Source: CAYOPE01 sp964405805
GTDB taxonomy: Bacteria; Patescibacteriota; Doudnabacteria; UBA920; O2-02-FULL-48-8
NCBI GenBank assembly: GCA_964405805.1
Contig: CAYOPE010000001.1
Coordinates: 1-64,000, forward strand
Direction: 5' to 3'
DNA length: 64,000 nt
How positions within the stretch are numbered: the first letter of the stretch is position 1; every line of letters starts with the position of its first letter. Both the position numbers and the translations under genes were made by a program. A model generated the notes under the pieces. That model saw nothing but the letters and a program-made list of their open reading frames with translations, did not search any database and was not told the DNA's origin. Shown one piece after another: positions 31,545-39,347 of the stretch.

Positions 31545-31730
31545 CTATGCCGCTTGGTCTAGGGGAGAATCTTCAAGCTGGGATTGGAGTTTTTCGTATT
31601 CTAGATGTAGCTCTGCCAAATCTGCGCCGGTATTTTTTTCGCCTGCTTCAATACGAGAAATTTGCTGATGAAGCTCTTGCATTCTACTTTTTATTTGTTC
31701 GCGGTTGTAACCAATTTCAGGTGTAGCCAT
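31545..31730 (-). CDS. Small coiled-coil protein
   Basis: 61 residues from ATG 31730 (in-frame starts farther up lie in the topA end). Helical and Gln/Glu-rich (REQIKSRMQELHQQISRIEAGEKNTG...LHLEYEKLQSQLE). No Shine-Dalgarno; a TATAAT is about 20 bases upstream. Follows topA. Not recognised. Confidence 0.5.
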   Translation of the reverse strand: MATPEIGYNREQIKSRMQELHQQISRIEAGEKNTGADLAELHLEYEKLQSQLEDSPLDQAA

Positions 31731-31761
31731 GTTGTTTAGATTAATTATGTTTATTATATTC

Positions 31762-33993
31762 TTAAACTTTAGCTTCAGCAACCTCTCGCTCGTAGTCGCA
31801 TTCTTTGTTACTGCACTTCAGTGTGCCGTTTTTGGTTTCCATGAGTAGGTCGCCGGACTTTGGGCACTTCTCACCAGTAGGCTTGCCATTCATGAGGAAT
31901 TTACATTTCGGATACTTGGAACAAGAATAGAAAATGCCACGCTTGGATCGGCGTTCTACGAGTTCTCCTTCGCCGCAGGAAGGACAGGTAACTCCAGTTC
32001 CTTTTTGAATTTTTTTGATATTTTTACATTCTGGGTAACCGGAGCATCCGAGGAAAGATCCGAAACGTCCGAATTTGACCACCATGGGTCGGCCGCAGAC
32101 ATCGCAGATCTCGCCAGAGTTTTCGTCAATGATTTTCTGTTCTTCTGGCATGGGCCGAGTGTATTTGCACTCTGGATAATTGCTGCAAGCGATGAATTTA
32201 CCAAATCTACCGAATTTGATTTGCAACTGATGTCCTGAGAGCGGACATTTTTCGTCGAGAACTTCGACATGCTTTTCTACTTCTTTTTCTTTGGTCTTGA
32301 GATTGTCATGGAATGGGCCATAAAATTCGCGGATAACTGGTACCCACTTTTTATCGCCATTAGCAATTTCATCTAGCTGCTCTTCCATGCCTGCTGTAAA
32401 TTGCAAATCCACAACTTTTGGGAAATGTTCGACTAAAATGTCATTGACGATAAAACCCATTTCAGTGGGATGGAATTTTTTATCAATTTTATTTACATAA
32501 TCGCGTTCTTGAATCGTGGTAATGGTTGGCGCGTAAGTAGAAGGACGACCGATACCATGTTCTTCCAGAGCTTTAATAAGTGAAGCATCAGTGTAGCGAG
32601 CTGGTGGCTGAGTGAAATGCTGCTTAGGAATAGTTTTGACGATTTTTGGCTTATCGCCTTTGGCTAATTCTGGCAGGAGTCCTTCCTCTTCAGCTTCTTC
32701 TTCATCAGTTCCTTCCAGATAAACTTTCATAAAGCCATCGAATTTGATGACTTGGCCTGTGGCGCGGAAAATATACTTTTTTGTTTGCCCTGGAATCTCG
32801 ATGTCTACGCTTGTGGCATCAAAAACTGCTTCAGGCATTTGTGTGGCGATCGTGCGTTTCCAGATCAATTCATAAAGTCGCATCTGATTTTTGTCCAAAT
32901 GCTCCTTCACGCTCTCTGGGTCGCGAGTCAGATCAGTTGGGCGCACAGCTTCGTGCGCTTCCTGCGCGTTTTTCTGCTTGGATGAGTATTTGCGAGGCTG
33001 GTCTAGTAAATATTCCTTACCATATTTTTCTAAAATCGCATCTTTGGCAGATCCCAGCGCTTGCTCCGAAAGATTAACTGAGTCCGTACGCATGTAAGTG
33101 ATAAGCCCTGTTGACTCGCCATCACCCAGCTCCACGCCTTCGTAGAGCTGCTGGGCATACATCATGGTTTGCTTGGCAGAGAAGCCCAGTTTGCGTGCTG
33201 CTTCCTGCTGCAGAGTCGAGGTTGTGAAGGGAGCAGCTGGTGATCGGCGAACTTCTTTTTTCGTAACTTCTGTGACTTCTGCAGGTCTGTTGGCGACGTC
33301 AGCAACGATTTTTTTTGCAGCTTCTTCGGTTTTGATAGCAAGCTTATCAACTGTTTTGCCATCAATTTTCGCCAGTCTGCCTAGGAAGTTTGAATCTTTA
33401 TGAAAAGTAGTTTCAATGCTCCAGTATTCCTGGGGTTTGAATTTCTGAATTTCTCGCTCGCGTTCGACGATTAGTCGCACTGCCACTGATTGTACCCGAC
33501 CAGCAGACAAGCCGCGTTTGACTTTTTTCCATAAGAAAGGCGAGAGCTCGTAGCCGACAAGTCTATCGAGCACGCGGCGGGCTTGCTGCGCATCTACCAA
33601 ATTGAGATCAAGCTCGCGCGGGTTTTCCAGAGCCTCTTGAATTGCAGTTTTCGTAATTTCGTGAAAAGCAATGCGTTTGAGTTCCTTTTTTTTCAAATCC
33701 AAAGCAGAGATCAGGTGCCAGGCAATAGCCTCACCTTCGCGGTCCTCATCAGTTGCCAGAATTATCTCTGGTGCTTCTTTGGCAAGCTTCTTCAGTTCTG
33801 CCACTCGTTTCTTTGACTTCGGCGGTACTACATATGTCGGCTCGAAATCATGCTCAATATCTATGCCCATCTTGCTTGTCGGCAGGTCGCGGAGATGACC
33901 GAAAGAAGCCTCGACTTTATACTTTCCATCGAGGAAGCGTGAGATAGTTTTGGCTTTAGTTGGAGACTCTACTATGACTAAAGATTTCGTCAT
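31762..33993 (-). CDS. topA: DNA topoisomerase I
   Basis: 743 residues. Type IA enzyme that relaxes negative supercoils. TOPRIM domain at the N-terminus (LVIVESPTKAKTISRFL, ATDEDREGEAIAWHL), catalytic tyrosine in 'TYMRTDSVNLSEQA', and four C-terminal zinc-ribbon-like modules (CPLSG..CSNYPEC, CDVCG..CSGYPEC, CPSCG..CSKYPKC, CPKSG..CSNKEC). Full length. Three bases after the capA stop region on the minus strand, so probably co-transcribed with dprA-capA. Confidence 0.97.
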   Translation of the reverse strand: MTKSLVIVESPTKAKTISRFLDGKYKVEASFGHLRDLPTSKMGIDIEHDFEPTYVVPPKSKKRVAELKKLAKEAPEIILATDEDREGEAIAWHLISALDLKKKELKRIAFHEITKTAIQEALENPRELDLNLVDAQQARRVLDRLVGYELSPFLWKKVKRGLSAGRVQSVAVRLIVEREREIQKFKPQEYWSIETTFHKDSNFLGRLAKIDGKTVDKLAIKTEEAAKKIVADVANRPAEVTEVTKKEVRRSPAAPFTTSTLQQEAARKLGFSAKQTMMYAQQLYEGVELGDGESTGLITYMRTDSVNLSEQALGSAKDAILEKYGKEYLLDQPRKYSSKQKNAQEAHEAVRPTDLTRDPESVKEHLDKNQMRLYELIWKRTIATQMPEAVFDATSVDIEIPGQTKKYIFRATGQVIKFDGFMKVYLEGTDEEEAEEEGLLPELAKGDKPKIVKTIPKQHFTQPPARYTDASLIKALEEHGIGRPSTYAPTITTIQERDYVNKIDKKFHPTEMGFIVNDILVEHFPKVVDLQFTAGMEEQLDEIANGDKKWVPVIREFYGPFHDNLKTKEKEVEKHVEVLDEKCPLSGHQLQIKFGRFGKFIACSNYPECKYTRPMPEEQKIIDENSGEICDVCGRPMVVKFGRFGSFLGCSGYPECKNIKKIQKGTGVTCPSCGEGELVERRSKRGIFYSCSKYPKCKFLMNGKPTGEKCPKSGDLLMETKNGTLKCSNKECDYEREVAEAKV

Positions 33994-33997
33994 AGTC

Positions 33998-35044
33998 CTA
34001 ATTGTGATTGAAAATAATTGGATCTGTCAAGCCCATCTTCTTTAAAATCGCTGAAGTTTCATCAGGATTGGCCCATCGCGGGCAGCAGTAATCCTCAATG
34101 ATCACAGGCTTAAGCTCAATTTTTTGGATTTGATCTTTGTGATAACTTATTGAAAGCGTTAAACCCTCTTTTGTTTCCTGACTAAACATTTGGTCAAAGA
34201 CAAAGTTACCGAGACTATAAAAAATCCATTTGCCTTGGTACTGCTCTACCGTCTGGATCCAGTGCGGATGCTCGCCGATGACCAGATCTGCCCCAGCATC
34301 GATAGCGGTATGGGCAAATTTGATTTGCGCCTCAGTGGGCTTGCGAGTGTACTCAATGCCAGCGTGCATATTGACTATCACGATATTTGCGCCATGACTT
34401 TTTAGCCCCAAAATATCTTGTTTCAGCTTTGATAGATCATTAAAGTTGCAAACTTCTGGGCTAGAACTTTTGCCACCATCATTGAGCGCTGTATAAGAGT
34501 AGGCGAGGAAACCGAATTTAGTATTATTTTTTGTGACGATTTGTCCATCATGACAGTCTGAGCCTGTGCCGATCGGCACAATGTTATTTTGGGCAAGTAA
34601 GTTTAGTGTAAAATCAATGCCTTTTTGGCCTTGGTCAAAAGCGTGATTGTTGGCAGTTGATAAAACATCCAGTCCGGCAAAGGTGAGACCTTGCACGGAC
34701 TTAGGATCGGCATTGAAAACCAGGCTCCCGTCTACGAAGTGATGACCAGTATCATTAAATGGTGATTCGAGATTGGCAAAAGCAATGTCTGCGTTTTTAA
34801 TAAAATCAGCAACTTTTTGAAACGGCAAAGTAAAGTCATTTGCTTCTGTCATTTTCCGGTCCACATTTCGAGAAAGCATGATGTCACCAGCGAAAAACAA
34901 GGTTGTAGGTTTGAGGTTTGAGATGTGAGTAGTAGCGTGCCGATTCATCGGCTCACTGAGCTTGGATGGCATAAGAAAAAAGACACAAGCAGCAGCTGCA
35001 AGTAAAATAATTAAGACAAAAGTAATTCTAGCGGACTTTGACAT
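33998..35044 (-). CDS. CapA-family (PGA_cap) metallophosphatase-like protein
   Basis: 348 residues. An N-terminal membrane anchor (ITFVLIILLAAAACVFFL) puts the domain outside the cell. Family motifs: 'FAGDIMLSRNVDRKM', 'ANLESPF', 'STANNHAFDQG', 'VNMHAGIEYTRKP' and 'GEHPHWIQ', the metal-site residues of CapA/PgsA calcineurin-like proteins. Role in capsule or poly-glutamate handling is known for relatives, but the substrate here is unknown. A short 'HISNLKPTTL' stretch stems from a TTTGAGGTTTGAG repeat. Overlaps dprA by 17 bases. Confidence 0.88.
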   Translation of the reverse strand: MSKSARITFVLIILLAAAACVFFLMPSKLSEPMNRHATTHISNLKPTTLFFAGDIMLSRNVDRKMTEANDFTLPFQKVADFIKNADIAFANLESPFNDTGHHFVDGSLVFNADPKSVQGLTFAGLDVLSTANNHAFDQGQKGIDFTLNLLAQNNIVPIGTGSDCHDGQIVTKNNTKFGFLAYSYTALNDGGKSSSPEVCNFNDLSKLKQDILGLKSHGANIVIVNMHAGIEYTRKPTEAQIKFAHTAIDAGADLVIGEHPHWIQTVEQYQGKWIFYSLGNFVFDQMFSQETKEGLTLSISYHKDQIQKIELKPVIIEDYCCPRWANPDETSAILKKMGLTDPIIFNHN

Positions 35045-36116
35045 AAATCCCTGCGCCTAAATTTTTCACGCGACCTTTCATCTCAAGCATGGTCAGACTT
35101 GCATTCACAGTCTGCGCTGGCATGGAGACATTTTTAATCAGATCGTTAATGTGAATGCCGTCGCGATTGAGGTGAACTAAGATTTTTTCTTCTTCAGAAG
35201 TGGCCTCAGTGACTATTACCTGCTCAGTTTGAGCGGAATCAATATTTAATTCTTCTAGAATATCAAAAGCCGAATTGACTAGCTTAGCGCCTTTTTTGAT
35301 GAGTTGATTGGTCCCTCTTGAGACTTCAGAAAAAATTGAACCTGGCACTGCAAACACTTCCCGATTTTGTTCGAGCGCAAAGTTTGCAGTAATCAGCGCT
35401 CCTGATTCAGCATCTGCTTCGATGACCAGAGTGCCAAGCGAGAGCCCTGAGATGATCCGGTTGCGGATCGGGAAGTTTTGCTTGATAGTACCAAAGCCCA
35501 GAGGGTATTCAGAGACCAGGCAGCCAGCTTCAATAATTTTTTGGGCAAGACTGTAGTTGGTGCGAGGAGAGATGCTGGCGTTGTCCAGGTCTGAAGCCAG
35601 GACTGCGATGGGCACTCCGTCATTTTCTACAGCAGAATTTAGTGCCACAGCATCTACTCCAAATGCAAGACCTGAAAAAATTGCCAAATTGCTATCCACT
35701 AGGCCGGTCACAATCTCTTCTGTGGCCTGTTTTCCGTAATTCGTCATCTTGCGAGTGCCGACCACTCCAATGCCGAGTTTGTTAAGGGCCTTTTTGTCTC
35801 CTCTTATATATAATAGTGGGGGAGCAGCATGGATTTCTTTCAGTAGTTTGGGATATGTGCTTTCAGAAAAGAGGATTGTCTCGATCTGGCGCCGCGCCAG
35901 CTCGGCAAAAGATTGCTCTGGCTTGATTTTCGGTTTATTTGCTATAATTTGGTTAATAGTTTTTGCAGCTAGTCCGGCATCTATGTATTGGCCATCACGG
36001 CCGATCCAAGCCTGATAAAAGCTGCCGAAATGATTAAACAGTTTCTGCATGCTCATAGCGCCGATCTCTGGAATGAGGTTGAAAGCGTTAGCAAAAATTT
36101 TATCTTCTAGGTTCAT
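35028..36116 (-). CDS. dprA: DprA/Smf, DNA processing protein for transformation
   Basis: 362 residues from ATG 36116; the in-frame extension to 36173 is encoded by a GCCTGCC..GGCAGGC palindrome. Rossmann-like DprA core: GVVGTRKMTNYGKQATEEIV, AIFSGLAFGVDAVA, VLASDLDN, GCLVSEYPLG, RNRIISGLS and EVFAVPGSIFSEVSRGTNQLI. A C-terminal winged helix (HLNRDGIHINDLI) follows. DprA protects incoming single-stranded DNA and loads RecA. Together with comEC and the pilus genes it points to natural transformation. Confidence 0.94.
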   Translation of the reverse strand: MNLEDKIFANAFNLIPEIGAMSMQKLFNHFGSFYQAWIGRDGQYIDAGLAAKTINQIIANKPKIKPEQSFAELARRQIETILFSESTYPKLLKEIHAAPPLLYIRGDKKALNKLGIGVVGTRKMTNYGKQATEEIVTGLVDSNLAIFSGLAFGVDAVALNSAVENDGVPIAVLASDLDNASISPRTNYSLAQKIIEAGCLVSEYPLGFGTIKQNFPIRNRIISGLSLGTLVIEADAESGALITANFALEQNREVFAVPGSIFSEVSRGTNQLIKKGAKLVNSAFDILEELNIDSAQTEQVIVTEATSEEEKILVHLNRDGIHINDLIKNVSMPAQTVNASLTMLEMKGRVKNLGAGIYVKVR

Positions 36117-36119
36117 ATG

Positions 36120-36171
36120 TGTGAGGCCTGCCTCTACCTGTCGGTAGACAGGTGCCGGCAGGCAGGTTGAC
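36120..36171. repeat. Palindromic repeat upstream of dprA
   Basis: GCCTGCC and GGCAGGC arms with inner CTACCTGTC/GACAGGTGC pairing. Related nested palindromes occur at 31501-31520 and 47151-47171. Confidence 0.7.
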
Positions 36172-36238
36172 ATGGGGAGGTTTTTTTGTTAGAATTCAGA
36201 GTTCTTTACCAAATCATAGCATGTTTAGTGTTCTTGAT

Positions 36239-36347
36239 CCTACCTGCAAGCGGCGAAAGTAGACAGCATCCCTCCTATTGTCTGCAAGTAACCACAAGTT
36301 GAGGCTGAAACGGTTTTCCGTTTTTGGTCTAGCGCTTCGTAGGTAGG
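36239..36347 (+). ncRNA. Candidate structured RNA, unidentified
   Basis: A long closing stem pairs CCTACCT..AAGCG (36239-36252) with CGCTT..AGGTAGG (36333-36347). Inside are a GTAGACA/TGTCTGC hairpin (36259-36284) and an AAACGG/CCGTTT hairpin (36308-36323), a branched fold about 109 nt long with single-stranded GGCGAAAG-like segments. It is followed 55 bases later by a micro-gene operon. It does not match SRP RNA, tmRNA, RNase P or a riboswitch that could be recognised by eye. Either a cis-leader or an independent RNA. Confidence 0.45.
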
Positions 36348-36401
36348 GTTAAGATCGTTAAGAATTTTGCGGAGGAAACTTTTTTACCCATGGAGGTGGG
36401 T

Positions 36402-36623
36402 ATGGCCAAGGACGGCCCGTCGATTGGAAAAATGGCAGCATCGGCTCTGTGTCTCGCCATCTTCGTTTCTGCGACTGTGCGCGTCGTGGACAACCCGGCG
36501 ATCAAGGAAGTGGTTTTTCACTCGGTGAAGCTGGCTCTGATCGGAGTCGGCCTGCTGAGCACTCTTGCCACTTGTTTTGTGGCCGTGGTGCTGGGTTGGC
36601 ACTGGAACTCTGAAAGGAATTAG
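36402..36623 (+). CDS. Micro-operon gene 1: two-helix membrane protein
   Basis: 73 residues from ATG 36402 (GGAGG six bases upstream; the ATG at 36390 precedes that site). Two membrane spans (about 8-28 and 44-66) with a short loop VVDNPAIKEVVFHSVK. First of five tightly packed small genes behind the structured RNA. Not recognised. Confidence 0.55.
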   Translation: MAKDGPSIGKMAASALCLAIFVSATVRVVDNPAIKEVVFHSVKLALIGVGLLSTLATCFVAVVLGWHWNSERN

Positions 36624-36626
36624 GAA

Positions 36627-36743
36627 ATGGCAGAAAACCAATCCGACCTCAAGGTCGGTTCGCGGATAGATCCTGAAGTTGGAAGCTCCGGAGGTACCGG
36701 AGCGCAGCATCGCGGACAACTAAATACGGAGTCGTCGGAATGA
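36627..36743 (+). CDS. Micro-operon gene 2: 38-residue peptide
   Basis: 38 residues, MAENQSDLKVGSRIDPEVG then a Gly/Ser-rich end. Starts three bases after gene 1; its TGA overlaps the ATG of gene 3 (ATGA). Shine-Dalgarno-like AAAGGAATTAGGAA upstream. Too short to classify; coupling to its neighbours supports it being real. Confidence 0.4.
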   Translation: MAENQSDLKVGSRIDPEVGSSGGTGAQHRGQLNTESSE

Positions 36744-36907
36744 TCACAAGAGGTCCTCGTCTCGTGAAGAGAAGCGAAGAGTCATCGCATCCTGCCGCGG
36801 CCCAGCAATCCATGCTCGCCGCACCCAACCCCGTTGAACCCCCGCAAGCCCTAACCCCGAAGACAGCGCAGGAAGCGAGAGTCGCTTTCGCGCAGCTGTT
36901 CAAATAG
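36740..36907 (+). CDS. Micro-operon gene 3: 55-residue peptide
   Basis: 55 residues, basic start (MITRGPRLVKRSEESS), Ala/Pro-rich middle, helical end (TAQEARVAFAQLFK). Coupled to gene 2 by ATGA. No family recognised. Confidence 0.45.
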   Translation: MITRGPRLVKRSEESSHPAAAQQSMLAAPNPVEPPQALTPKTAQEARVAFAQLFK

Positions 36908-36916
36908 AGGTGAACC

Positions 36917-37135
36917 ATGATTGGAACACACTCTATTCGGGAAATCCCCAGACTCAAGCCGTTGGCTTCGGATTCTCCAATCCGGCTCCTCGAGAGCGAC
37001 AAGCGGCTTACGATAAAGGAAGTCGACCATCTGATCGGCATTCTGCGGACAATGTCCGAGGCCGAGCTGCGACAAGTCCTACTCGTGTGTGAGCAGCGAC
37101 TGGCCGCGGTGACTGGCACGAAGTTCCAGTCATAG
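36917..37135 (+). CDS. Micro-operon gene 4: 72-residue helical protein
   Basis: 72 residues, SD AGAGGTG before ATG 36917. The second half is a predicted helical hairpin (TIKEVDHLIGILRTMSEAELRQVLLVCEQRL). No family recognised. Nine bases after gene 3. Confidence 0.5.
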   Translation: MIGTHSIREIPRLKPLASDSPIRLLESDKRLTIKEVDHLIGILRTMSEAELRQVLLVCEQRLAAVTGTKFQS

Positions 37136-37142
37136 GCGGATC

Positions 37143-37337
37143 ATGGCAATCAGAGAAGAGAAACGGAGATCGGATGGTTCGCTTCGCTCATCGATCGGTA
37201 GGCATAGAGCGAAGAGGCTGACCAATCTTCGAAAAACAGGCAACCGCGTTCCGGAGAAGAAGCCGCCATGGCTCGAGCGGCCGTACCAAACACCAGCCTT
37301 CGAGCCGCCTCGGCAGATCCTCCGTACAGACGACTGA
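37143..37337 (+). CDS. Micro-operon gene 5: 64-residue basic protein
   Basis: 64 residues, strongly basic (MAIREEKRRSDGSLRSSIGRHRAKRLTNLRK), Pro-rich end; could bind nucleic acid. Seven bases after gene 4. No family recognised. The 100 bases after it hold no convincing gene before the terminator. Confidence 0.45.
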   Translation: MAIREEKRRSDGSLRSSIGRHRAKRLTNLRKTGNRVPEKKPPWLERPYQTPAFEPPRQILRTDD

Positions 37338-37439
37338 AGACCACCTCCCACCCGCCCCGCACCCAGCCGGGGCAAGTACCGTCGAGACCGACGCACCTGC
37401 GTCAATCGACTGGTAGGCCGCAAGGCCACAAGAATTTGA

Positions 37440-37478
37440 AAAGACCCAGCGTTCGTATGCACGACGTTGGGTCTTTCT
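37440..37478. terminator. Bidirectional terminator between the micro-operon and pth
   Basis: AAAGACCCAGCGT..ACGTTGGGTCTTT; T runs on both strands serve the plus-strand micro-operon and the minus-strand pth. Confidence 0.85.
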
Positions 37479-37491
37479 CATTTATAAATGC

Positions 37492-38031
37492 TTATCCGTT
37501 GAACTTTGACTGCGCAATGTCTAGTCCTTCAGTTTGGAGGATTTCGATAGCGGCTTTGGTTTTTTCGAGAACTTCTTTGACGATTTGTTCTTCGTCTGAA
37601 GAAAATTTTTGTAATACATAAGCATCGCCAGGCATTTGTCCACGCGTTTGAGGATTGTCGATCCCAAGTCTGATGCGGATGAAATCTTGAGTGCCTAATT
37701 CATCAATTACTGATTGCACCCCGTTGTGGCCTGCGCCTGAAGCACTTTTTTGAATCCGGATAGCTGCAAGTGGCAGATCCAACTCATCATGAACTACCAC
37801 TAGCTCTGCGTCTGGATAAAATTTCAGAATTTCTTTCACAGCCTCACCTGATTTGTTCATAAAAGTTTGTGGTCTGGCTAAAATCACATCATCAAGCTTG
37901 ATAAATTCACAATTATATTTGTTTTCCCACTTTTCGCCATTGGCCAGCAAGTCTAAACAGCGAAAACCCAGATTGTGTCTGGTGTTTTCGTATTGTTTTC
38001 CGGGATTACCAAGGCCTACTATGAGCATCAT
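37492..38031 (-). CDS. pth: Peptidyl-tRNA hydrolase
   Basis: 179 residues. Motifs: LIVGLGNPGKQYENTRHNLGF (catalytic His in TRHN), RPQTFMNKSGEAV, VVHDELDLP (Asp) and 'GAGHNGVQSVIDELG'. It recycles peptidyl-tRNAs released from stalled ribosomes. ATG overlaps the stop of der, and with the LCP gene it forms a coupled minus-strand operon. Confidence 0.96.
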   Translation of the reverse strand: MMLIVGLGNPGKQYENTRHNLGFRCLDLLANGEKWENKYNCEFIKLDDVILARPQTFMNKSGEAVKEILKFYPDAELVVVHDELDLPLAAIRIQKSASGAGHNGVQSVIDELGTQDFIRIRLGIDNPQTRGQMPGDAYVLQKFSSDEEQIVKEVLEKTKAAIEILQTEGLDIAQSKFNG

Positions 38032-39347
38032 ACTTTTCTAGCATATTTAATTTGTATGGGCGTGCCTTCAAAACCAAATTTGAGGCGGAATTGTTTTTCA
38101 AACCACTTTTTCCATGCCTCAGCGATGGCGGCTGGAAAATTTACGGTCATTTTAAAAGTCGGAGGGTTAGTCGCAATTTGTTTTAGGTTATAAATTTTTG
38201 GAGCTCTTTGGTCCTCAATCTTACCAGGCATGTGCTCAGTGATAATTTTTTCCAAAAATTGATCAAGGTCATCCTGGTCAGCTTGTTTTTGTGCCGCTTG
38301 CGCGGCACCCTGAGCAAATTTTAGCAGTAAATCCAGACCTTGAGAAGTCTTTGCTGAAGTAAACAGCACTGGCACAAACCACATTTGAGGCAGATAGTCG
38401 GGCAGGACATCGAGTAAGCGATCTTGATCGTCTTTTTTGACCTGATCGATTTTGTTTAGAAGTATAACCACTGCTTTACCAGCTTCGAGGATAGCTCTGG
38501 CAATGGTTTGATCCTGCACTGTGATCTCAGAAGTGGCATCAAGTACAAACAGGGCTACATCAGTTTGACTAATTGTCCTAATCGACTGGAAAGCAGCTGC
38601 GGCTTCCACATCGCTGTCCTGATCCCATTTCTTTTTGATACCAGCGGTATCGAGTAAAATAAATTTTTGTCCATTTGACTCGAAAGGAACCTCAACTGTT
38701 GATCTCGTGGTTCCGGCTTTGTCATGCACCAGGAGCCGTTCTTGTTTGAGCAGAGCATTGATCAGGGATGATTTGCCCACATTTGGTTTACCGACAAAGG
38801 CAATTTTAAGCCCTTGTTCGTTAGGTTTGAGGTTTGAGGTTTGAGGTTTGAGCCGCTTGACCACTTCGTCCAGGATGTCGCCAATGCCTGAGCCGTTGAT
38901 GGAAGACATGAGATAAGGCTTGCCAAGGCCCAGTTTTTGGTATGCTTCACCAGCACTCAGTGTTTTGGCATTGCGCGTATCAATTTTATTTACTCCCAAA
39001 ACCACTGGTTTGCCACTTTGCGAAAGTTGGGAAGCGATCTGCAGATCTTTGGAACTCGGTATAGTCTGACCATCAACGAGTAATAGGATGAGATCTGCTT
39101 CTTCTTTGGCGATCGCCGTTTGCTTCTGAACATTTTTCTCTAGTTCTGAGTCAGGACGATGGACAATTCCTGCTGTGTCGATGAGATAGAATGATAAATC
39201 GTTCCAAGCAGTCAGCCCATACGCTCGATCTCTGGTTGTGCCGGCTTCCGGATATGTTAAAGCAGTCCTTCTTTCTAGGACTTTGTTAAAAAAAGTCGAT
39301 TTGCCAGAATTGGGAAGCCCGATGATGGCGACGAGTGGAATTTTCAT
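38028..39347 (-). CDS. der: Der (EngA), double-domain ribosome-assembly GTPase
   Basis: 439 residues. Two GTPase domains, GLPNSGKST / DTAGI / NKID and GKPNVGKSS / DTAGIKKK / NKID, followed by the KH-like domain (PPTFKMTVNF, PIQIKYARK). Needed for 50S assembly. The linker between the GTPase domains (LKPQTSNLKPNEQ) is coded by a TTTGAGG tandem repeat at 38820-38855. Overlaps both neighbouring genes by four bases. Confidence 0.96.
   Translation of the reverse strand: MKIPLVAIIGLPNSGKSTFFNKVLERRTALTYPEAGTTRDRAYGLTAWNDLSFYLIDTAGIVHRPDSELEKNVQKQTAIAKEEADLILLLVDGQTIPSSKDLQIASQLSQSGKPVVLGVNKIDTRNAKTLSAGEAYQKLGLGKPYLMSSINGSGIGDILDEVVKRLKPQTSNLKPNEQGLKIAFVGKPNVGKSSLINALLKQERLLVHDKAGTTRSTVEVPFESNGQKFILLDTAGIKKKWDQDSDVEAAAAFQSIRTISQTDVALFVLDATSEITVQDQTIARAILEAGKAVVILLNKIDQVKKDDQDRLLDVLPDYLPQMWFVPVLFTSAKTSQGLDLLLKFAQGAAQAAQKQADQDDLDQFLEKIITEHMPGKIEDQRAPKIYNLKQIATNPPTFKMTVNFPAAIAEAWKKWFEKQFRLKFGFEGTPIQIKYARKV
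38820..38855. repeat. TTTGAGG tandem repeat inside der
   Basis: Five units of GTTTGAG in a row, in the der interdomain linker. A shorter version lies in capA near 34910-34927, where it encodes SNLKP. Confidence 0.8.

Noticed and set aside
36239..36347. SRP RNA, tmRNA or RNase P RNA
   Set aside because: Size is near that of small SRP RNA, but the conserved apical GGAA/AGCAG internal loops are absent; tmRNA and RNase P signatures are also absent.
37346..37440. Further small gene after micro-operon gene 5
   Set aside because: No start with a ribosome-binding site gives a plausible frame before the terminator; left as untranslated.
37268..37621. 117-codon frame starting inside micro-operon gene 5
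   Set aside because: It runs through the terminator and into antisense pth; no ribosome-binding site of its own.
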